Positions 31,649-40,835 of a stretch of DNA of 44,498 nt are shown here, one piece after another (positions within the stretch are counted from its first letter, which is position 1; each line of letters starts with the position of its first letter). Location: positions 1 to 44,498 of the forward strand of contig NZ_CDRZ01000002.1 of NCBI RefSeq assembly GCF_000946815.1. Reading direction: 5' to 3'. Both the position numbers and the translations under genes were made by a program. Origin of the DNA: Syntrophaceticus schinkii (lineage in GTDB: Bacteria; Bacillota; DSM-12270; Thermacetogeniales; Thermacetogeniaceae). The notes beneath the pieces are model-generated. The model had not been told where the DNA came from. It made no database searches and saw only the letters and a list, made by a program, of their open reading frames with translations.

Positions 31649-31703
31649 TTTTAACCACCCCTGTCAGGTTATTAATGGGAAACGCATAAACAGGAATTTA
31701 AAC

Positions 31704-32867
31704 TCATTTCTTAGATTGTTGATTGATCAACTGTCTGGTGCATTCCCTGGCCCATCTGTCTGCTTCCAAAATATCATCCAGATCCAGCTTCCCGGTCTTC
31801 AGGTTATGTAAATTCATCACTTCATCGACCAGTTCGGATATTGCATTAAAAGCAATCTTATGCCCTAGAAACGCCTGGACCGCCACTTCATTGGCCGCAT
31901 TAAGCACCGCCGTCATCGTCCCTCCGATTTTACCAGCTTCTCTGGCTAATCTCAAGCAGGGGAAGCGACCTAAATCCGGGGTTTCAAAGCTCAACTGGCC
32001 AACCTGAACGAGATCTAGAGGATGAAGGTTATTTCTTTTTCGTTCCGGATAAAAAAAGGCGTACTGTATGGGAACTCTCATATCCGGCCAGCCTAACTGG
32101 GCAAGAACAGCACCATCTTTGTAAGCCACAAGACTGTGGATAATACTCTGGGGGTGAATCACCGCTTCGATGCGGTCGTAGTCGATCCCAAACAGCCATC
32201 TGGCTTCAATTATTTCAAGGCCCTTGTTCATCAGAGTAGCAGAATCAATGGTGATCTTGTCACCCATCTGCCAGGTCGGATGGCGCAGGGCCATTTCAGG
32301 AGTAATTTTTTTAAGTTGATCAACAGGCATCTCCCTGAAGGGCCCCCCGGAAGCGGTAATGAGCAATTTTTCTACATCTGCAGTATCCTCCAGGCACTGA
32401 AAAATAGCTGAATGCTCACTATCCACAGGTATGATCCGGATCCCTTTCTTTAAGGCTGCCTCTGTAACCAAACTACCACCTGCTACCAGTGTTTCTTTAT
32501 TGGCCAGGGCGATCTGCTTATTGTGGGTTATTGCCTCCAGAGTGGGAAGCAGTCCCCCCAAACCACTGACAGCTATAAGAATTAAATCAACATCGGGGAT
32601 CCGTACAAGCTCCAGTATTCCATCGGTGCCTGCCAGACAGCGGGTGTTAGAGCCCTGTAACCTGTGTTCTAATTCAAGTGCTGCATCTTTATCTTCAACG
32701 GCCACATAAGGAACTCCAAAGGTTTTGGCCTGTTCTTCCAATAAATCGATATTGCGCTGCGCAGCAATCCCCAGCACCTGCAAATCAGAGTTGTGCCATC
32801 CCACTACCTCCAGGGCTTGTCTTCCGATCGAACCGGTGGAACCTAAGATCACAATATTCTTTTTCAT
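31704..32867 (-). CDS. dxr: 1-deoxy-D-xylulose 5-phosphate reductoisomerase
   Basis: Dxr commits deoxyxylulose phosphate to the methylerythritol phosphate pathway. The 387-residue protein has the NADPH loop LGSTGSIGRQALEVV, ANKETLVAGG, the metal-binding VDSEHSAIFQCLE, TASGGPFRE, and the flexible-loop region HPTWQMGDKITIDSATLMNKGLE split across it. It is intact. Confidence 0.96.
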   Translation of the reverse strand: MKKNIVILGSTGSIGRQALEVVGWHNSDLQVLGIAAQRNIDLLEEQAKTFGVPYVAVEDKDAALELEHRLQGSNTRCLAGTDGILELVRIPDVDLILIAVSGLGGLLPTLEAITHNKQIALANKETLVAGGSLVTEAALKKGIRIIPVDSEHSAIFQCLEDTADVEKLLITASGGPFREMPVDQLKKITPEMALRHPTWQMGDKITIDSATLMNKGLEIIEARWLFGIDYDRIEAVIHPQSIIHSLVAYKDGAVLAQLGWPDMRVPIQYAFFYPERKRNNLHPLDLVQVGQLSFETPDLGRFPCLRLAREAGKIGGTMTAVLNAANEVAVQAFLGHKIAFNAISELVDEVMNLHNLKTGKLDLDDILEADRWARECTRQLINQQSKK

Positions 32868-32880
32868 CTATTCAGCATCC

Positions 32881-33981
32881 TTAATTATTTTCTTCAAAAG
32901 CCTTATAAATAATTACTACAGCTGGCCCCAGGATAAGCCCCCAAAAACCAAAGATTGTAAAGCCTAAATAGAGAGAGACCAATGTTGTCAGTGGGTGGAG
33001 GCCAATGTGCTCACCAACTACTTTAGGCTCCAACATCTGCCTTACAATGACGATTATACCATATAAGATGAGCAACCCAATTCCTAAGCCGGGGCTCCCT
33101 GTCAAGAACATCAATAGTGCCCAAGGAACAAATACTGTACCAGGCCCAACGATAGGCAGAAGATCTAACAAGGCCATTAAAAGTGCCAGGATAAAAGCAT
33201 ATCTTACGCCAAGAATAGAAAGCCCGATCAAGGTCAGAAAACCGGTAATACTGATCAGGATCAATATGGCTCTGATATAACCGTGTAATGCCCTTTGTAA
33301 ACCCTGGCCAACCCTGCGCGTCCCTGCTTCCCATTTGTCAGGCATCCACCGTATAATCAATCCGGAAACATTGGCTTTTATCTGTTCATAATCACGCGCA
33401 AAAAAGAAACTGGCAATGAGCGTTACTACCAGCAGAATAAAGTACTGTGGCAGGGCTTTAATAAAGTTAAAAAACTGTGTTAACAGTACAGCAACAACAT
33501 CTCTGACAACATCCAGGCTCTTCCAGAAATCCTCCATTGTTTCCTTAACAAACTGAGATGGTATATGGAGCCTTTCCAAGAAAACTTGGAACTTATCTAT
33601 CACATTGTTAAAACTCCAGTGATTCCATTCGTCAGAATAATTGCTCAATGTCACGGAGAGATCTACCATCTCACTGATCAGATTGAACACCAATAGGTAC
33701 ACTACCCCTCCGATCAAGGTCAGAAAAAGAACAAGTGAGATCAGTGTACCCAGTGTTCTGGATAAATGCAGTTTGTTTTCAAATATGTTAATTACGGGAT
33801 TGAGTAAAACTGCTACCAAATAGGCAAACAGCAAGGGGAGGGCAATTATGAGGCTTGTCGAAATCATTGATGACAACAACGGCCAAAAATATTGGACAAA
33901 GAAGTAAATTCCTGCACCTGCCAGCAGAATAATTACTGTTTTCAAAAGCGTCATTAACGCTTTTTCCAGTGATGGAGACAA
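32881..33981 (-). CDS. AI-2E/YtvI-family integral membrane protein
   Basis: The 366-residue protein has seven to eight membrane segments: two near the N-terminus, one around residues 75-100, and a cluster in the C-terminal half with ALLDLLPIVGPGTVFVPWALL and GLHPLTTLVSLYLGFTIFGFWGL. This is the AI-2E transporter superfamily, which includes the sporulation protein YtvI and some Na+/H+ antiporters; the substrate cannot be told from sequence. It lies inside the cdsA-dxr series, where B. subtilis has no gene. Spacing of 13 bases on both sides shows that it is part of the operon. Confidence 0.82.
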   Translation of the reverse strand: MSPSLEKALMTLLKTVIILLAGAGIYFFVQYFWPLLSSMISTSLIIALPLLFAYLVAVLLNPVINIFENKLHLSRTLGTLISLVLFLTLIGGVVYLLVFNLISEMVDLSVTLSNYSDEWNHWSFNNVIDKFQVFLERLHIPSQFVKETMEDFWKSLDVVRDVVAVLLTQFFNFIKALPQYFILLVVTLIASFFFARDYEQIKANVSGLIIRWMPDKWEAGTRRVGQGLQRALHGYIRAILILISITGFLTLIGLSILGVRYAFILALLMALLDLLPIVGPGTVFVPWALLMFLTGSPGLGIGLLILYGIIVIVRQMLEPKVVGEHIGLHPLTTLVSLYLGFTIFGFWGLILGPAVVIIYKAFEENN

Positions 33982-33994
33982 AATCTCACTCCTT

Positions 33995-34798
33995 CTAGAA
34001 CAAAATCAGTTTAATGAAAAAATATGCAACAGGGGCGCTAAAAAGAAGGCTGTCAAAGCGATCAAGAACACCACCGTGACCGGGTATCAGTGTCCCGGAA
34101 TCCTTGATTTTTCCCATTCTTTTGATAGCTGATTCCACAAGATCCCCTATTTGAACAATAAAACCTGTTATAACACCAAGCAGCAGCACCTTGGGATAAG
34201 ATAGGATAGGGCAAAATAACTGGAATAGGGCTGCAGTGCCTACACAGAATAATATGCCTCCAATAGAGCCTCCGATGGTTTTACGTGGGCTCAAGGTTGG
34301 ACATAGAGCCCGGCGTCCAAAGAGGCGTCCGATAAAATAAGCACCGATATCACATGCCCAGGTGAGAAGAAACACCAAAAGCAGCAATTGTAATCCATAT
34401 GGGGTCAACTTTCTGATCAAAATCAAGTGGCTTAATAAAACACTGATATAACAACTCCCCAGGTATGATGCCGCAATATCACCTATGTCAAACCTGGGAA
34501 AAGCAAAAACCAGCAGCACCATGTGCAGTATTAAAAAAATGATCATTCCAGTAAATAAACAGCCGCCTTCTCTCCCGTCAGGTGTAAAATAAGCCAACAG
34601 GGGGAAAAGGAAGGCACTCCCGTAAACAAGGAATTGGGAAACCTGATAATGCATACGCCGGTAGATCCGCATTAATTCATATGAACCGACGAGAGCTAAA
34701 AGCACAACAAAAACAACCAGAGGGATGCCGCCTAAATAAATTAATAAAACCAGAACCGGTATGCCAATTAAGGCACTGATTATCCTTTTCCAAAACAA
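33995..34798 (-). CDS. cdsA: Phosphatidate cytidylyltransferase
   Basis: CdsA makes CDP-diacylglycerol for phospholipids. The protein has about eight membrane segments and the C-terminal signature beginning GHGGVLDRFDSLLFSAPVAY, with KRMGKIKDSGTLIPGHGG just before. I place the start at a TTG at 34798, one base after the uppS stop, because GGAGGG lies nine bases upstream and the product then begins with the usual FWKRIISALIGIP (267 residues). A longer reading into uppS is in another frame and lacks a ribosome binding site. Confidence 0.92.
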   Translation of the reverse strand: MFWKRIISALIGIPVLVLLIYLGGIPLVVFVVLLALVGSYELMRIYRRMHYQVSQFLVYGSAFLFPLLAYFTPDGREGGCLFTGMIIFLILHMVLLVFAFPRFDIGDIAASYLGSCYISVLLSHLILIRKLTPYGLQLLLLVFLLTWACDIGAYFIGRLFGRRALCPTLSPRKTIGGSIGGILFCVGTAALFQLFCPILSYPKVLLLGVITGFIVQIGDLVESAIKRMGKIKDSGTLIPGHGGVLDRFDSLLFSAPVAYFFIKLILF

Positions 34799-34799
34799 A

Positions 34800-35570
34800 T
34801 CACTTAAGCCCTCCGAAACGACGTTTTCTGCCCTGGTATGACAGTAAAGCCAATAAAAACTCCTCTTTGCGAAAATCCGGCCAATAGACACTGGTACTGT
34901 AAAACTCTGTATAAGCTATTTGCCATAATAAGTAATTGCTGATGCGCAGTTCTCCTGCAGGCCTGATCAACAGATCAGGATCCGGCAGATCACCTGTATA
35001 GAGGTGTTTTTGAAAAACCTCTTCAGTAATTTCGTCCGGGCTCAGTTTGCCCTCTACCGCTAACTGAGCAATACTGCGGGCAGCATCTATTATCTCTGTT
35101 CTTCCTCCGTAGTTCAAAGCAATATTTAAAATTAATTTCTTGTTGTTTGATGTCAGATCCTGGGCACGCTTAATTTCTCGCTGTGCCATGGAAGGGAGGT
35201 CACTGATTCTGCCAACAGCCCTTACCTGTACCTGCTCTTTATGAAGTTCATCCAGTTCTTTATGAATATACTCATACAGCAAACCCATCAAGATGCTGAC
35301 TTCTTCTTGAGGTCTTTTCCAATTTTCCGTGGAAAATGCAAAAACGCTGAGAATGTTAATCCCTAAATCAAGACATAGTTCTACAGCCGCTCTCAGTGAC
35401 TCCATACCGGCACGATGCCCCGCTCCCCTGGGTAGGCCCTTTTCTTGGGCCCAGCGTCCGTTTCCATCCATTATAATGGCAACATGGTGCGGCAAACGTG
35501 ACCTCTCCAAATTATTCCGCGAATTATCTTGCTTGTTTTTGGGGAATATACTTTTGATGATATTTTCCAT
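34800..35570 (-). CDS. uppS: Undecaprenyl diphosphate synthase
   Basis: UppS makes the C55 lipid carrier for wall synthesis. The 256-residue protein has HVAIIMDGNGRWAQ, the RGAGHRAG phosphate-binding motif, FAFSTENWKRP, LNYGGRTEI, and the C-terminal PDLLIRPAGELRISNYLLWQ. The first ~25 residues are a polar extension. It follows a terminator by about 30 bases, so it is expressed by read-through or by an unseen promoter. Confidence 0.96.
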   Translation of the reverse strand: MENIIKSIFPKNKQDNSRNNLERSRLPHHVAIIMDGNGRWAQEKGLPRGAGHRAGMESLRAAVELCLDLGINILSVFAFSTENWKRPQEEVSILMGLLYEYIHKELDELHKEQVQVRAVGRISDLPSMAQREIKRAQDLTSNNKKLILNIALNYGGRTEIIDAARSIAQLAVEGKLSPDEITEEVFQKHLYTGDLPDPDLLIRPAGELRISNYLLWQIAYTEFYSTSVYWPDFRKEEFLLALLSYQGRKRRFGGLK

Positions 35571-35597
35571 GCCGTCGCCCCTGTTTTTTAATCTTAG

Positions 35598-35620
35598 AAA
35601 AAACCCCCTCCTGGAGGGGG
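35598..35620 (-). terminator. Strong Rho-independent terminator between ferredoxin and uppS
   Basis: CCCCCTC, a three-base loop and GAGGGGG are followed by six T on the minus strand; five A precede the stem, so the structure could also stop plus-strand transcripts. It splits the rpsB-tsf-pyrH-frr group from the uppS-cdsA-dxr-ispG group. Confidence 0.88.
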
Positions 35621-35639
35621 AAAAATCTGTCGGTTTTTT

Positions 35640-35813
35640 TTATTCTTCTATAATTGCGTCGTTCGGGCAGACATCTATGCATGTTCCACAATCTTCACAC
35701 TTTTCCATGTCGATTGTATAGACGCCATCATTTTCGACAATTGCATCGTTAGGGCACTCATCAATACAGGTACCGCAATCCTCACACTTATCAGCGATGA
35801 TCTTATAAGCCAC
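35640..35813 (-). CDS. 2[4Fe-4S] ferredoxin
   Basis: The 57-residue protein has two matching cluster motifs, CEDCGTCIDECPNDAI and CEDCGTCIDVCPNDAI, the clostridial ferredoxin pattern, with an acidic overall charge. It starts at a GTG after GGAGGTGAAAAAGA and overlaps the previous gene by 11 bases, so translation is coupled. It would carry low-potential electrons and points to an anaerobe. IspG and other iron-sulfur enzymes nearby could be clients, but this is only a guess from position. Confidence 0.92.
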   Translation of the reverse strand: MAYKIIADKCEDCGTCIDECPNDAIVENDGVYTIDMEKCEDCGTCIDVCPNDAIIEE

Positions 35814-36042
35814 TCTTTTTCACCTCCTTTTCTTCAATAGCTGGGTCATTGTAGTATTCGCTGCATATAATTAGTTCAATTAATCCCGTTTCCAGCAATC
35901 GTTGGCGTACGATTCTGCTGCGTTTATTTGAATGGCCACAGGTATATTTGAAATCTACACGATAACCGCCCTTTTGCAGTATCAGGCACCCCTCTTCTGG
36001 GGTAAACCCGATTACATCTGGAATCTCTTCCTTATCTGTCAT
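35803..36042 (-). CDS. Stand-alone PASTA-like domain protein
   Basis: The 79-residue protein has IPDVIGFTPEEGCLILQKGGYRV followed by a variable part and RIVRQRLLETGLIELIIC. This matches the helix-and-strand outline of one PASTA domain, normally found in tandem on serine/threonine kinases and PBPs. There is no membrane segment, signal or kinase. It contains three cysteines (GCLIL, YTCGH, IICSE). It starts 12 bases after frr and overlaps the ferredoxin start. Function is unknown. Confidence 0.7.
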   Translation of the reverse strand: MTDKEEIPDVIGFTPEEGCLILQKGGYRVDFKYTCGHSNKRSRIVRQRLLETGLIELIICSEYYNDPAIEEKEVKKSGL

Positions 36043-36054
36043 CTACTCTCAACC

Positions 36055-37402
<1,348 letters not shown>

Positions 37403-37452
37403 TTAACCCTCTTCACCTAGTTGAAAGCGACAGAAGCGGCGTACAACTAACA

Positions 37453-38005
37453 TTATTTTTCGCCCAATTTGGTGATGTATTCATTGATCGAGATCTTTTA
37501 CGATTCTATCGGGTTCTCTTATATATGGCTGCTCCATCAAACATATCTCTTGATAAAATTTCTCCATCCTTCCCGTGACTATCTTTTCAACAACTTTGTC
37601 CGGTTTGCCTTCATTCTTGGCTTGTGTCTCTAAAACACTCTTTTCAGTGTCAATCCTCTCCTGGGGCACATCAGTGCGTTCCACATAGAGTGGATTGGCA
37701 GCTGCTACCTGCATAGCCAATTCCCGGCATAAATGCCTGTAGTCATCAGTTTTAGCAACAAAATCTGTTTCACAGTTAACTTCAATCAAGACACCAAGCT
37801 TGCCCCCGGCATGAATATATGCATCAATGTACCCGTCCTTGGTGGCTCTTCCAGCTTTTTTAGCAGCGGCAGCAAGTCCCCGCTCTCTCAGGTAGATAAT
37901 GGCTTTTTCCAGATCCCCTTTTGTTTCTTGAAGCGCTTTCTTGCAATCCATGATCCCTGAACCTGTCCGCTCCCGCAGTTCCTTAACTAATTCAGCCTTA
38001 ATCAA
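37453..38005 (-). CDS. tsf: Elongation factor Ts, short form (frameshifted)
   Basis: EF-Ts recycles EF-Tu. It has the N-terminal UBA-like domain (LVKELRERTGSGIMDCKKAL) and the core with NCETDFVAKTD. An extra base at 37489 ends the ORF early at 37481. Removing it gives DLINEYITKLGEK and a stop at 37453, the usual EF-Ts end. The corrected length is 183 residues, a short EF-Ts with a single core subdomain, as seen in several Clostridia and in thermophiles. Confidence 0.93.
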
Positions 38006-38023
38006 AAGGATCCCTCCTGAATT

Positions 38024-38737
38024 TTACTCTTGTTGTTCTTCTTCTTCTATTTGCTCTCCTTGTTTTGCTTCTAAAACGGCATCTGCCATCTTCGAGGTAA
38101 GCAGACGCACAGCCCTGATGGCATCATCATTGCCCGGTATCACATAATCAATTTCGTCAGGATCGCAGTTTGTATCTACTATACCTATAGTAGGTATCCC
38201 TAATTTACGGGCTTCCCGCACTGCAATCTGCTCTTTTCTGGTGTCAATGATAAAGATTGCCCCGGGAAGGTCATTCATGTCTTTAATGCCCCTCAAAAAC
38301 CTATAAAGTTTTTCCTTTTCTGTTTTAAGTTTGGTGACTTCTTTTTTAGTAAGCAGTTCAAAATGCCCGGACTCTTCCATTTTTTCCAATTCCCGCAGTC
38401 TCTCTACACGCTTTCTGATGGTCTGGAAATTTGTCAACATCCCTCCCAGCCATCTGACATTGACATAATACATACCACATCTTTCGGCCTCTTCTCTTAC
38501 GGAGTCCTGAGCCTGTTTCTTTGTGCCGACAAACAATACACTCTTTCCTTCACTCACTACTTCTTTGATAAAATTGCAGGATTCTTCGATCATCTTAACG
38601 GTTTTTTGGAGATCAATGATGTAAATGCCATTGCGCTCCGTAAAAATATAGGGTGCCATTTTAGGATTCCAGCGCCTTGTCTGGTGTCCAAAATGTACCC
38701 CCGCCTCAAGCAACTGTTTCATGGTCACTACTGCCAT
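38024..38737 (-). CDS. rpsB: 30S ribosomal protein S2
   Basis: S2 is intact at 237 residues: [53 protein letters not shown] and [24 protein letters not shown]. The glutamate-rich tail is typical. A 110-base leader separates it from its promoter; S2 leaders often carry a self-binding site, which I could not fold with certainty here. Confidence 0.97.
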   Translation of the reverse strand: MAVVTMKQLLEAGVHFGHQTRRWNPKMAPYIFTERNGIYIIDLQKTVKMIEESCNFIKEVVSEGKSVLFVGTKKQAQDSVREEAERCGMYYVNVRWLGGMLTNFQTIRKRVERLRELEKMEESGHFELLTKKEVTKLKTEKEKLYRFLRGIKDMNDLPGAIFIIDTRKEQIAVREARKLGIPTIGIVDTNCDPDEIDYVIPGNDDAIRAVRLLTSKMADAVLEAKQGEQIEEEEQQE

Positions 38738-38845
38738 AATAAAAACTCCTCCTTTGGTTTTACCTCCGCTGCCTTCATAACCGGACAGACCCGCAGGACC
38801 CCCGCCCAGCTCTCCTTAAAGCAGCGTGTGTTTTTTCCAATCGAT

Positions 38846-38875
38846 AGTATAACACATCGAACCGGCATCAAGCAA
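38846..38875 (-). promoter_or_regulatory. Promoter of the rpsB-tsf-pyrH-frr operon
   Basis: TTGCTT (38875-38870), an 18-base spacer and TATACT (38851-38846) with an upstream TG lie just after the terminator of the preceding gene. Confidence 0.65.
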
Positions 38876-38893
38876 CGCATAACAGCCAAATAT

Positions 38894-38930
38894 GAAAAAT
38901 AAAGGCACCTTTAGACTTGAAAAGGTGCCT
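38894..38930 (-). terminator. Rho-independent terminator after the swrB-like gene
   Basis: A ten-base stem AGGCACCTTT/AAAGGTGCCT with an eight-base loop is followed on the minus strand by TTATTTTTCAT. It starts eight bases past the stop codon. Confidence 0.85.
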
Positions 38931-38937
38931 GTTTCTT

Positions 38938-39501
38938 CTAACTTATTTGTTTTCTTTTTAATTGCAGAACCAATTCTACTTCTTTACGTCCTATATTAAG
39001 CCTTTTGGCGATCTCTTGAGTGTTTAAACCCTCATCCGCCATTTTTACCATTTTGGCAAATTTTTCTCCATCATTTATCCGTTGGTCCTGCTCACCACCC
39101 TTACTTGGCGGTGGCGGGGTTGTCTGCCCCTTCTTATTCGGATTACGGGGCTTGCCTCTCCCGGAATACTTCTGCTGTCTTGCTTTATCTCGACCAGAAT
39201 CCCTGGAATCCTTACTGCCGGAATGAACGTGTTGTTCCAGCTTAACAACAGAATCCCGCACCTGTTTGACCTGATTATCAACCCTCGATACCGCCTGGTC
39301 TGTTTGCTTTTTAGCGGTGGCCAACATCTCTTTGATTTCCTTTTTATACTGATCCATTTCCTTGAGGAGTTCCTCTACTTTCTCTATTTCCCCAGTTATC
39401 TGTCGCAGTTTAAGATCACGCCTGTCTCGCCATACAACTACGAAAACCAGAGTGATGATACTTATTGTCAGCAGCGATAAAATAATAAGTATGGGTTCCA
39501 T
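38938..39501 (-). CDS. SwrB-like membrane-anchored protein (DUF6115 type)
   Basis: The 187-residue protein has an N-terminal membrane segment (PILIILSLLTISIITLVFVVVW), a coiled coil (about residues 30-95: EKVEELLKEMDQYKKEIKEM), a low-complexity Arg/Gly/Pro linker, and a C-terminal helix-turn-helix-like end (AKMVKMADEGLNTQEIAKRL, then RKEVELVL). The same layout and the position just before rpsB match SwrB of B. subtilis, which activates flagellar assembly. No flagellar gene is present nearby, so the function here may differ. Confidence 0.75.
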   Translation of the reverse strand: MEPILIILSLLTISIITLVFVVVWRDRRDLKLRQITGEIEKVEELLKEMDQYKKEIKEMLATAKKQTDQAVSRVDNQVKQVRDSVVKLEQHVHSGSKDSRDSGRDKARQQKYSGRGKPRNPNKKGQTTPPPPSKGGEQDQRINDGEKFAKMVKMADEGLNTQEIAKRLNIGRKEVELVLQLKRKQIS

Positions 39502-39562
39502 CTCTTATCAATAACACCTCTGGGCTAAATTTTTAGATTAATGAGATGACCTGAAAGATAAT

Positions 39563-39764
39563 TTAACACCTCCTGGTCACGCTCCAGACTTCGTTCATTG
39601 TTTTTTCGAAGTCCCCTGTCTTGATTCTTTTAAAAACCCCGGCCCTGTCCTCCCTGGTCTGAGGTGGGTTATGATTTGACCCCTTTGGTGATCAAGAATC
39701 CCCTCCTTTACTATGGTATTACCCCCTGATTTAATAAAACCTCTTTAATTATGCTGTTCACCAC
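39563..39764 (-). pseudogene. Possible small gene, ~67 codons, broken by two single-base gaps
   Basis: GTG GTG after AAAGAGGGTAC starts a reading frame NSIIKEVLLNQG that stops early. If one G is added to the run at 39722-39726 and one to the run at 39637-39640, the frame stays open through IVKEGILDHQRGQIITHL and VFKRIKTGDFEKTMNEVW to a TAA at 39563. Both sites are homopolymers like the sure errors elsewhere in the window. I do not recognise the product, and chance is a real alternative. Confidence 0.25.
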
Positions 39765-39956
39765 TGTACCCTCTTTATCTAGATTTCTCCTCTCACCCCA
39801 TTTTTCCTGCCCTGCGTATGATTTTATGCTCTTTTATCTAGATTGTTAACTTTTCCTTGCTGCTAATTAATCCCTCAGCTTTAAGGATGAGCACTGCCTG
39901 TCCCAGGAGAACAGGCCAATATATCTTATTTTTCTGGGTGCCGTAAAACATCCCCC

Positions 39957-39994
39957 AAAAAAATATGGCAACAGCTTAAATTCGCTTTTGCCAT
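39957..39994 (-). terminator. Rho-independent terminator after codY
   Basis: ATGGCAA pairs with TTGCCAT around a loop that adds AGC/GCT, followed on the minus strand by ATTTTTTTGG. It lies about 30 bases past the codY stop. Confidence 0.75.
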
Positions 39995-40025
39995 AAAATC
40001 GATAATTTTATAGTCCTGGTTGCAT

Positions 40026-40811
40026 TTACTGCCCCAACTTTTTGAGTTCATCCAGGAGGTTTTCATTGAGGATACGTATATAGGTGCCTTTCATACCTAA
40101 GGATTTTGACTGAATCACATTAGCACTTTCCAGTTTCCGCAGTGCGTTGACGATCACTGAACGTGTAATTCCTACCCTGTCGGCAACTCGACTGGCAACA
40201 ACCAAGCCTTCTGTGCCACCCAATTCGCTGAAAATATGCCCCACAGCACTTATTTCTGAATATGACAATGTGCTCAATGCAATCTGGACTGTTGCCTTAT
40301 TTCTTGTGTGATCTGACTCTGCTCGCTCAGTTATTAAACACATGATCTCTATTCCAGCCACCATCGCCCCAAATTCCGCTAGAACAAGGTCCTGATCAGA
40401 CAAACCCTTTATAGCACTACTAAAGACCATAGTCCCCAAACGATCTCCCCCTGCGAAGATGGGAATGATAGTGACACAGCGTTCTTGGAGAGGACACTCG
40501 ATCGGTGAAAAAAAGCAGAAGTTTCCTACATCCATGCTATTCTTCTCTGTTTCCTTAACCAAAAGCAGTTTCTGATTGTAGCTTTCGGGAAAGCGTTGGC
40601 TAAAATCAATAACCTCATGCATTTTACTGCAAGAACTATCATCCGTTAAATGGTATCCAAGGATTTTCCCTCTACGCCCTACAAGGTAAACATTGGCATT
40701 GGCATTGATATTTTGGCCAATGATCTGCGCTATTTTAGCAAAATCTCGAGAGCCTTCGTTAACTTCGTGATAGCTTTTAAGAGCATACATCTTATCCATC
40801 AATGATTCCAT
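40026..40811 (-). CDS. codY: GTP- and branched-chain-amino-acid-sensing regulator CodY
   Basis: CodY represses many genes while GTP and branched-chain amino acids are plentiful. The 261-residue protein has the N-terminal GAF sensor (YLVGRRGKILGYHL, ERCVTIIPIFAGGDRLGTMV) and the C-terminal winged helix (SELGGTEGLVVASRVADRVGITRSVIVNALRKLESA). The ATG at 40811 follows a run of G and gives the normal length. It is the last gene of xerC-hslV-hslU-codY, the conserved arrangement in Bacillota. Confidence 0.96.
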   Translation of the reverse strand: MESLMDKMYALKSYHEVNEGSRDFAKIAQIIGQNINANANVYLVGRRGKILGYHLTDDSSCSKMHEVIDFSQRFPESYNQKLLLVKETEKNSMDVGNFCFFSPIECPLQERCVTIIPIFAGGDRLGTMVFSSAIKGLSDQDLVLAEFGAMVAGIEIMCLITERAESDHTRNKATVQIALSTLSYSEISAVGHIFSELGGTEGLVVASRVADRVGITRSVIVNALRKLESANVIQSKSLGMKGTYIRILNENLLDELKKLGQ

Positions 40812-40835
40812 TTCAACCCCCCCCAAAAAAACCGG

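Larger units (their letters stand above)
39502..40025. other. 524-base gap between codY and the swrB-like gene
   Basis: No intact gene longer than about 40 codons is seen. Reading on the minus strand it holds the codY terminator, a small GCCTGT/ACAGGC hairpin near 39900, two copies of AATCTAGATAAA about 55 bases apart, and a possible small ORF at 39563-39764. In many flagellated Bacillota the large fla/che operon lies at this junction. Confidence 0.6.

Noticed and set aside
38363-38902. 179-codon plus-strand ORF across rpsB and its leader
   Set aside because: It runs antisense to rpsB and crosses the rpsB promoter. No ribosome binding site or known motif supports it.
39770-39950. Cyclic di-GMP riboswitch in the codY-swrB gap
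   Set aside because: A GCCTGT/ACAGGC hairpin and GGGCAGG text looked suggestive, but the conserved core sequences of the known classes are not present.
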